Positions 56,794 through 64,000 of a stretch of DNA of 64,000 bases are shown here, piece after piece. Position 1 is the stretch's first letter, and the number at the start of each line of letters is the position of its first letter. The stretch lies in NCBI RefSeq assembly GCF_000701425.1, contig NZ_JNIW01000011.1, forward strand, positions 1 through 64,000. The letters are read 5' to 3'. The position numbers and the translations under genes were made by a program. This DNA is from Deinococcus frigens DSM 12807. GTDB taxonomy: Bacteria; Deinococcota; Deinococci; Deinococcales; Deinococcaceae. The notes below the pieces were generated by a model that was given only the letters and a program-made list of their open reading frames with translations, had not been told where the DNA came from and did not search any database.

Positions 56794-58563
56794 AAACACG
56801 CTCAAGATGGATTTGTGGCCATACTGATCGCCTTATTTACCCTGTTGATCATCGCCGTCCTGCTCACCACCACGTCTATCGCCGGGTGGCGCAGCCGCAT
56901 GGACGTGACCCGGGATACACAGACCTATCAGGCTTTTCTCGCGGCAGACAGCGGCCTCAGTAGCTTTGTCGCCCGTCTCAAGGAGAGCGGTTTTTCTGGC
57001 CGGATTGATGACGTGGCGTGCTGGGTGCAGGGTGAGAGTCTCGATGGGTCAAGCTGCACCACGAGCGCCCAGCTCGGCACCCTGTACCTATCGAGCAGCA
57101 CCTCAGCCGGACCGCAGGTGGATGTGCTGGTCAAAGCGCGCAACGACGCTGATTCCACTGTGACGGTGCAGTCTACTGGCCGCCTGGGCACCTCAGCCCG
57201 CGCCGCGACAAGTACATTGACGCAGAACATCAAGATCAAGAAACCCGCATTCATGAATTTCTCGCCGCAGGCCGCCCTGACCTCCTGTTCCAGCGTGAGT
57301 GGCGGGGGATCGGCGCGCCTAGGCGGCCAGGCGACGACTTTTGACGGCGTCATCTATAACGTCACCACGGCGACGGCGGCCTCACCAGCCACAGTAAGCG
57401 CGGCCATGGCCAGCGGCACCGGCAGCGCTTCCGGCTGGCCCGCCACCCTGAGCGTGCTGAGCAGCGAGTACCTCGCCTCCGGCTCGTACATCCGGCTGGG
57501 CACGCAGGGCTATACCGTCACGGCAGTCGTCTCCGGCACCCGGGTGGCCGTGACGCCCAGCGATCCCTTGCGGCTGCCCAGAGAGGGGACAAGTCTGACC
57601 GGGGCGGTGGACGTCGTGCTCATGGCGGTGCGCTCCAGCGCCACCAGTCTGGGCGCGTCGCGCTTCCGCATTCCAGTGTCCGATCCAACATCGGTCTATC
57701 CCAACGACACGCTGTATGTCGATAGCGGTTCAGTCAGCTACGGCCTGACTGCCGTTTCCAAGGGCTACCTCAACGGCGACACGGATCAAGGCTACGTGGA
57801 CGTGACCCTGGGTGCGGCAGGTGCCGGTGCGTTCACGTACAACAGCAGTGGCAACGTGACCGGCAGCGTACCGCCCGCCACTTCCACGGTAGTTATGGGC
57901 CTGCTGGCTGGCACGCCGGTGCGCCGATATGTGCCGGGCGCGACCAGCAGCAGCTCCATGCAAGGGGTAACCAGCGGTCTCGTTCCAGCCAGCGCGTGGT
58001 CAGGAAGCAGCGTCGTCTCACCTGCGGCCACCGCAGGCAACACCAACGTCAGTTGTGGAGAGTCGCTCTTCGCGCAGGTCTTTAACGGCATTACCAAACA
58101 GGGCTACTACGATCTCACGCCTGCGGCCAACCGTCTTTCCGGGATTAACAGGCCGCTGAACAGGGACCTGTTCTGGATGGGGCCTCCGCCCGGGTCCGCG
58201 CCGGGAAGCTATACCCTCAACGGCAACGACCTGTGCGGCTACGGAATCCTCGTGATCAACGGCAACCTCAGTATGAAGGGCACGGGGAACCTCAACACCG
58301 CCAGTAACACTTGCATGAGCAAAGGCAGCCCCGACGCTGCGCAGGGGTTCACCGGCGTCATCTACGTGACCGGCACCTTTTCCAATCAGGGCAACTCGGT
58401 CATTAATGGTGCGGTGGTCGTTGAGGGCGGGTTGTTTCAGGCTCAGACCTCGCTGGGCGGCAGCATGCAGATCCAGTACAGTCCGCTGGCCGTGCTCACG
58501 TCGGCCCGCGCACTGAGTCCGCTGAGCTTTTCCTACGGTGACGGCACATGGAGTCAGCAATGA
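56785..58563 (+). CDS. PilX-like minor pilin/assembly protein, start replaced by IS
   Basis: About 592 residues. DGFVAILIALFTLLIIAVLLT is a prepilin-like or PilX N-terminal helix, then WRSRMDVTRDTQTYQAFLAAD (PilX_N). The rest is Ser/Thr/Gly-rich and beta-like, as in adhesive pilin tips. The IS4 terminal repeat reaches to eight codons before the helix; the only nearby start is GTG 56785 inside that repeat, with no clear ribosome site. The native start and leader are probably lost. First of four pilin genes, overlapping the next by ATGA. Confidence 0.72.
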   Translation: MLRKHAQDGFVAILIALFTLLIIAVLLTTTSIAGWRSRMDVTRDTQTYQAFLAADSGLSSFVARLKESGFSGRIDDVACWVQGESLDGSSCTTSAQLGTLYLSSSTSAGPQVDVLVKARNDADSTVTVQSTGRLGTSARAATSTLTQNIKIKKPAFMNFSPQAALTSCSSVSGGGSARLGGQATTFDGVIYNVTTATAASPATVSAAMASGTGSASGWPATLSVLSSEYLASGSYIRLGTQGYTVTAVVSGTRVAVTPSDPLRLPREGTSLTGAVDVVLMAVRSSATSLGASRFRIPVSDPTSVYPNDTLYVDSGSVSYGLTAVSKGYLNGDTDQGYVDVTLGAAGAGAFTYNSSGNVTGSVPPATSTVVMGLLAGTPVRRYVPGATSSSSMQGVTSGLVPASAWSGSSVVSPAATAGNTNVSCGESLFAQVFNGITKQGYYDLTPAANRLSGINRPLNRDLFWMGPPPGSAPGSYTLNGNDLCGYGILVINGNLSMKGTGNLNTASNTCMSKGSPDAAQGFTGVIYVTGTFSNQGNSVINGAVVVEGGLFQAQTSLGGSMQIQYSPLAVLTSARALSPLSFSYGDGTWSQQ

Positions 58564-59045
58564 GGCGGGTGATGTCACGGAGGCGGTTGGTCTCCCGGCA
58601 AGGCTTCACCCTGCTTGAAGTTTTGGTTGTGCTGGGCATTCTGGGCGTACTCCTGGGTATCGGATTGCCCGGATACCTGAGGGTCATGCAGCGCCAGCAG
58701 GTCGCGCAACAACTGGCCCAGGATATCGAGGCCGCCCGCGCCGAGGTCAAGCGGCTGGGCACCTGCGCGGTGATCCGCCTGCCCACTACCAGCGCCGCCA
58801 GCTACAGTGTCGAGAGCTACCCGAACAAGACGTGTACTGGCACACCCACCACCCGTGCCCTGACCCTGCCCAGCGCCACGCGCATGACCGTGACCTCCAC
58901 GGCTACTGTGGCGCGCTTCATCTCCCCTTACGGTGTGAACGCCACCGGCTTGCCTGTGGACATTGAGATCGCATCGGTAGGAAACTCCAGCCTTGGAAAA
59001 CGTCTGAGGATCACCGGCGTCCTCGGCACGGTCATCGTTCAATGA
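58560..59045 (+). CDS. Type IV pilin-like protein (GspH/FimT type)
   Basis: About 161 residues. The prepilin peptidase site RQG-FTLLEVLVVLGILGVLLGIGLPGY is near residue 15 (cleavage after G), followed by an amphipathic helix and a small beta domain with a Cys pair. A pseudopilin for a type IV pilus or uptake machinery. ATG 58560 overlaps the previous stop (ATGA); its own stop overlaps the next ATG. Confidence 0.87.
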   Translation: MRRVMSRRRLVSRQGFTLLEVLVVLGILGVLLGIGLPGYLRVMQRQQVAQQLAQDIEAARAEVKRLGTCAVIRLPTTSAASYSVESYPNKTCTGTPTTRALTLPSATRMTVTSTATVARFISPYGVNATGLPVDIEIASVGNSSLGKRLRITGVLGTVIVQ

Positions 59046-59485
59046 CGCCCTCTGGCCGCAGGGGACCGCAGATGGCACTGTGTAGCGTCCAGGGCGGATT
59101 TACGCTGGTAGAGCTGCTCATTGCTGTGGGCCTGGTGTTGGTGATGATCGCCGTGATATTGCCAACCCTGACGCAGACCTTTCAGGTCAACCGCACTGCC
59201 GTGAGTGCCCAAGCGGTCACTGGATATGCCAAGAGCGTCATCGAGCAGACCAGCGCCTTGTGGCTGACGCGCGACAGCACGCCGGGCGCGACGGATCCCT
59301 ACCCCTGGCTGAGCGCGGGCACCCTGCCTGTGCTGCAAGCCGCGCCTACCGGGGTCACCTGTCAGCCACCCAGCAGTCTCGCGCTGGGCGCGGCCAGCCC
59401 GCTGGGGCGGCGTCGACTGACCGTGACGTGCTCCACCGCAGCGAACGGAACCCTGACTTTCATCATGGACATCGGGCGGCCATAG
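59042..59485 (+). CDS. Type IV minor pilin (PilV-like)
   Basis: A 147-residue prepilin with leader MTPSGRRGPQMALCSVQGG and processing site G-FTLVELLIAVGLVLVMIA. The mature part is short with two cysteines that can pair. In PilV-like clusters this type sits between FimT- and PilW-like subunits, as here. The stop TAG shares its G with the next GTG start. Confidence 0.85.
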   Translation: MTPSGRRGPQMALCSVQGGFTLVELLIAVGLVLVMIAVILPTLTQTFQVNRTAVSAQAVTGYAKSVIEQTSALWLTRDSTPGATDPYPWLSAGTLPVLQAAPTGVTCQPPSSLALGAASPLGRRRLTVTCSTAANGTLTFIMDIGRP

Positions 59486-60249
59486 TGAAAAAGCGCCTCG
59501 CGGACGGACTGACGTTGATCGAATTGCTGGTGGGGTTGCTGGTCTTCGGCATCCTGCTTGCTGCCCTGTTGAGTCTGGAAACCGCCACCGTCACCGGGGC
59601 CAACACTGCGGCCCTCCAGGCAGCCCGGATCCGCAACCTTCAGGAGGCCAGCAGCTACCTGGCCGCCCGGCTGCGGGCCGCCCGCCTGGTCAGCACGGAC
59701 CTCAGCGTCAACGACCAGGCATGTAGCCTGACGCCTCCGGCAGGCACACTCCCCTGCTTCGCCATCCTGGTGGGAGAGACCCGCACGGTGGGTGGGGTGA
59801 CGCAGTATCAGGACAACGCCTACAGTTACCTGGTCTACCGGCTCATTCCACGCCTTCAGCTTACGGCTGCGGACAGAGCGCCCGACACCTGGGCGGACAG
59901 CAACACCTACGCCCTGACCCAGTCCCAGGTGTTGCTCTGCGAACCCACTGCGACTTCGTGTACCACGGCTGTTCCAGCCACGCCACCCAGTGTGGCCATA
60001 CCGACGGTCATGCCAACTGCCCTCGCCATCACGCCAGCCGTGACCGCGACGCATACCCTTGACCAGGTGGTCGCGGACATGAGTACACTGGATCTGACGC
60101 CTGGCAGTGGCACTTTCACGCCATTCGCATACAACGCCGCAAGTCGCCAGTTCACGCTGCGCTTCCGCCAGAAGACCAATGAGCGCGGCACGGTTCGCTA
60201 CACTCCGGCAAGCGAACCCTACCTGCTGCATATTCAGCGGCGCAATTAA
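59485..60249 (+). CDS. Type IV minor pilin (PilW-like)
   Basis: A 254-residue prepilin: KKRLADG-LTLIELLVGLLVFGILLAAL has the G/L cleavage site and the conserved glutamate; ASSYLAARLRAARLV follows. The larger C-terminal domain with cysteine pairs fits PilW-like tip-complex subunits. GTG start overlapping the previous stop. The four overlapping pilin genes are one transcription unit; how they are expressed after IS insertion is unclear. Confidence 0.85.
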   Translation: MKKRLADGLTLIELLVGLLVFGILLAALLSLETATVTGANTAALQAARIRNLQEASSYLAARLRAARLVSTDLSVNDQACSLTPPAGTLPCFAILVGETRTVGGVTQYQDNAYSYLVYRLIPRLQLTAADRAPDTWADSNTYALTQSQVLLCEPTATSCTTAVPATPPSVAIPTVMPTALAITPAVTATHTLDQVVADMSTLDLTPGSGTFTPFAYNAASRQFTLRFRQKTNERGTVRYTPASEPYLLHIQRRN

Positions 60250-60343
60250 CTGGTGGACTGCAAGTGATTTTTGAATTGTCGGCGAACGACGAACAGTGCC
60301 CACAGGACCGTGATCCATACGGTTGTCAATGACTCTGATCATC

Positions 60344-60379
60344 AAGTGAAACTATTCACTATATCTCTAACTTGTGAAA
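60344..60379 (-). repeat. 36-bp triple half-site element, copy E
   Basis: On the minus strand: TTTCACAAGT ... ATAGTGAATA ... TTTCACTT, same half-site spacing as the other four copies. It overlaps the last codons and stop of the phosphatase gene (NFTS stop), in that gene's sense direction, between convergent genes. Confidence 0.72.
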
Positions 60380-61017
60380 TTTAGGTTCCCTGGTGCTAGT
60401 TCTGACGGTTGTTCTGACGGTTGTTCTGATGGTTCAAGCTGCCAACCACTGCTCCCGTAACGCAACTCCGTCAATTGCACGTTCGTCTGGGCAAAGCGGT
60501 CTGAGCGCCAGCTTTCCACCACTGGGGCACGCAACAATCGGATCAGGAGCGAGATCAATGCGCCGCCGTGCGAAACGACGATGGGCGTGCCCGGCAGACT
60601 CAAGACGGGTTGCAGCGCCGCCTCGAACCGGTTGGCCACGTCCCGCAGGCTCTCGCCACCGGGAAAGCAGATGCTGTCGCCCGGACCGATGAGGTCAGCG
60701 AAATGCGCCTTCAGATCGCTGTACGGACGCCCACGCCACTCTCCCGGATCGATCTCCTGGATGCCGTCCAGGACAGTAACAGGAATACCCAGCAATTCGG
60801 CAACGGGCGCGGCGGTCTGCTGGGTGCGGGTGTAGCTGCTGGCATAGAGGCGCGGCGATACGGGACGCAGGGCGGCGATCTGACGGGCCAGCACGTGGGC
60901 CTGGGCATGCCCCTGGGCAGTCAACTCGTCGTAACGGCTATCCACGCCGCGCAGCACGCCTGCAACGTTGCCGGTGGTTTGCCCGTGGCGGGCCAGCAAG
61001 AGGTGGGGGGAGTTCAC
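60367..61017 (-). CDS. Histidine phosphatase family protein
   Basis: A 216-residue phosphoglycerate mutase-like phosphatase: catalytic LLLARHGQTTGN, YASSYTRTQQTA, acid DPGEWRGRPYSDL and second histidine VVSHGGALISLL. Substrate unknown. The C-terminus has a 12-bp tandem repeat (60400-60435) encoding EQPS units, and its last residues are encoded by the 36-bp element. GTG 61017 overlaps the stop of the upstream CrtA-like gene (GTGA). Confidence 0.88.
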   Translation of the reverse strand: MNSPHLLLARHGQTTGNVAGVLRGVDSRYDELTAQGHAQAHVLARQIAALRPVSPRLYASSYTRTQQTAAPVAELLGIPVTVLDGIQEIDPGEWRGRPYSDLKAHFADLIGPGDSICFPGGESLRDVANRFEAALQPVLSLPGTPIVVSHGGALISLLIRLLRAPVVESWRSDRFAQTNVQLTELRYGSSGWQLEPSEQPSEQPSELAPGNLNFTS

Positions 61018-61751
61018 CACGGGAGTGTAGCCAGCCCGGCTGGCCCGGACGGCAGCCCTGCCCACACGCCTCGGACCTCCTGCACTTCGAAGCGGGCGAA
61101 CAGTTCCTCGCTGTACCAGTGTTCCTGGCGGGTGCGGGCGATGGCCTGACGGTGCGCGTCGCCGTGGTAGGCGTAGGTGCGCATGCTCCCAGCGTCCCGC
61201 CAAACGCTGAAGGTGGCCTGCTGCACCAGGGGCCACTCGCCCAGACCCAGCGCGGAGATCAGGCCGGGTTGATGGGGCAAAAATTGCTGCGTTCCCGGCA
61301 CCGCTCGCCAGAAGGCGGCCAGTCTGGCCGGACGAATGACGGCGCGGGTCAGGACCGCCACCGGCAGTTGACTATATGCAGGCGCGTGGGTCACTTGCGG
61401 TCCAAACGGCTGGTGGCCGCCCCAGCGCCCATGCCAGCGCCGGGGCCTCAGCAGCAGCGTGGCGCTGTCGGCCACCCGCTCTCGCTCCTGCCGCCGCCAG
61501 GGGCTGCTCTCGAACAGCTCGAAGGCGGCGCGCGATTGCCACACGGCGAAGCGCGCCCAGCGGCGCAGGTCCACACTCAGCGAGAGTGTCGCGCCGCGCC
61601 CGGTGCCCAGCAGGCGGTAAAACGTCAGGCCCGGCAGCCCGCGCAGGTGGGCGTGATCGGTCGCCATGCGCCGCATCCCTGCGCGCAGATCGGCGGGCGC
61701 GAAGCGGTTGACGGTCAGGGTCACGAGCGGGGCAGCGGGCAAGGCGGGCAT
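61014..61751 (-). CDS. CrtA-like (spheroidene monooxygenase-type) protein
   Basis: A 245-residue protein resembling spheroidene monooxygenase: FAVWQSRAAFELFESSPW, ATFSVWRDAGSMRTYAYHG and RTRQEHWYSEELFARFEV are its recurring motifs, two dimeric alpha/beta-barrel-like halves. CrtA oxidises carotenoids in phototrophs; Deinococcus makes keto-carotenoids, so a pigment role is possible but unproven. TAGACT seven bases before ATG suggests leaderless expression. Coupled to the phosphatase gene. Confidence 0.68.
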   Translation of the reverse strand: MPALPAAPLVTLTVNRFAPADLRAGMRRMATDHAHLRGLPGLTFYRLLGTGRGATLSLSVDLRRWARFAVWQSRAAFELFESSPWRRQERERVADSATLLLRPRRWHGRWGGHQPFGPQVTHAPAYSQLPVAVLTRAVIRPARLAAFWRAVPGTQQFLPHQPGLISALGLGEWPLVQQATFSVWRDAGSMRTYAYHGDAHRQAIARTRQEHWYSEELFARFEVQEVRGVWAGLPSGPAGLATLPW

Positions 61752-61901
61752 TCAAGGCAGTCTAGAGCGAGGCGGGGCACAGACTTTGGCCTGACCCACG
61801 GTTGACCCTGGCAGGCAGAGGCTCGATGTTCTCGGAAAGGTTCGATGTTCTCGGAAACAGGTGTTACGGTGCGCGGGCCGCCTCTCCCCTATGCTTGAGA
61901 C

Positions 61902-63752
<1,851 letters not shown>

Positions 63753-63858
63753 GCGGCCAGCACGGTTGTTGAGGGGACCCCCACCATCTCTTGAGGCAAC
63801 CTTTTAAGTGTGTGGGCGGGTGGGTTTGTGCGGCGGGTCGGCGGCAAGACTCGTGGGC

Positions 63859-64000
63859 ATGACCAAAGACACCGTAAAAAACCAGTACGAGATGCGCGAT
63901 CCGCTGAGCCAGTACCCGCGTCCCCCGTTTCCCAAACAGCCGCAGCCCGCGCCGGGACTGGCAAGTGATATGGACCCCAAGCCGGACCACGGCGAGGACA
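63859..64000 (+). CDS. SDR-family oxidoreductase, N-terminal part
   Basis: The first 47 codons are in the window: MTKDTVKNQYEMRDPLSQYP then PPFPKQPQPAPGLASDM and KPDHGED. This proline-rich N-terminus is characteristic of a subgroup of short-chain dehydrogenases (YdaD/YhxC-like general stress proteins) in which the Rossmann domain follows directly. The catalytic part lies outside the window. Confidence 0.75.
   Translation, partial: MTKDTVKNQYEMRDPLSQYPRPPFPKQPQPAPGLASDMDPKPDHGED

Noticed and set aside
60400..60435. Short direct repeats as a possible CRISPR
   Set aside because: Units are 12 bp in tandem with no spacers and encode an in-frame peptide repeat.

Overview
The window is high-GC bacterial chromosome from a Deinococcus. 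Three things point there: the gene content (LysW-dependent lysine synthesis, BshA for bacillithiol, PdxS/PdxT, a bacterial-type AspRS next to HisRS, an IleRS2-type IleRS, UvrC), the density of small IS remnants, and the many genes whose start codon lies 6-8 nt after a TANNNT -10 box, i.e. leaderless mRNAs as described for Deinococcus. This is inference from sequence; no search was run. No tRNA, rRNA or CRISPR array was seen.

Layout. 1-1.25 kb: end of an IS4-type element whose insertion removed the front of a cytochrome P450 gene, leaving a pseudogene. 1.2-8.8 kb: 3-oxoacid CoA-transferase pair, PspA with a strong terminator, secreted proteins, macrodomain protein, guanylate kinase, lipoprotein hydrolase, ABC exporter. 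9-13.2 kb: metal-resistance operon (CadA-type ATPase, glutaredoxin-like protein, ZIP carrier broken by an amber codon, ICMT-like membrane methyltransferase) followed by its CadC-like sensor. 14.1-16.2 kb: lysine cluster (LysU-like subunit, a double zinc-ribbon protein, a LysW without cysteines, LysX). 16.3-23.8 kb: PepF, a solute-binding protein, YbjN-like protein, RlpA, Xaa-Pro peptidase, SucCD. 23.8-27.4 kb: MerR regulator, CPBP protein with a broken end, secreted protein, two coupled alpha/beta hydrolases. 27.5-32.1 kb: aspS, hisS, lipoprotein, lipid kinase.

32.1-34.65 kb is an accessory patch: palindromic and repeated candidate operators, an AT-rich probable immunity gene, the C-terminal end of a Hint-type polymorphic toxin, and a tyrosine recombinase with its own promoter dyad. 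34.6-44.1 kb: Lnt, an unusual metallophosphoesterase, a LysM-C39 protein, and a murein-peptide salvage-like run (dipeptidase, NlpC/P60, dipeptide epimerase, Gfo/Idh oxidoreductase). 44.2-47.1 kb: pdxT, pdxS, rho. 47.4-51.3 kb: a T-box riboswitch controls a DHCW cupin gene and ileS. 51.7-55.2 kb: bshA behind an 11-codon leader ORF, then a membrane GAF-GGDEF protein. 55.2-60.3 kb: an IS1182-type fragment and a frameshifted IS4 copy abut a four-gene minor-pilin operon whose first gene lost its start to the IS. 60.3-64 kb: histidine phosphatase, CrtA-like protein, uvrC and the start of an SDR gene.

The most unusual signals are a 36-bp element with three TTCAC/GTGAA half-sites at fixed spacing, present five times and usually just after stop codons in the sense direction; the cysteine-free LysW beside a double zinc-ribbon paralogue; and the GIHH (not HIGH) signature in IleRS.
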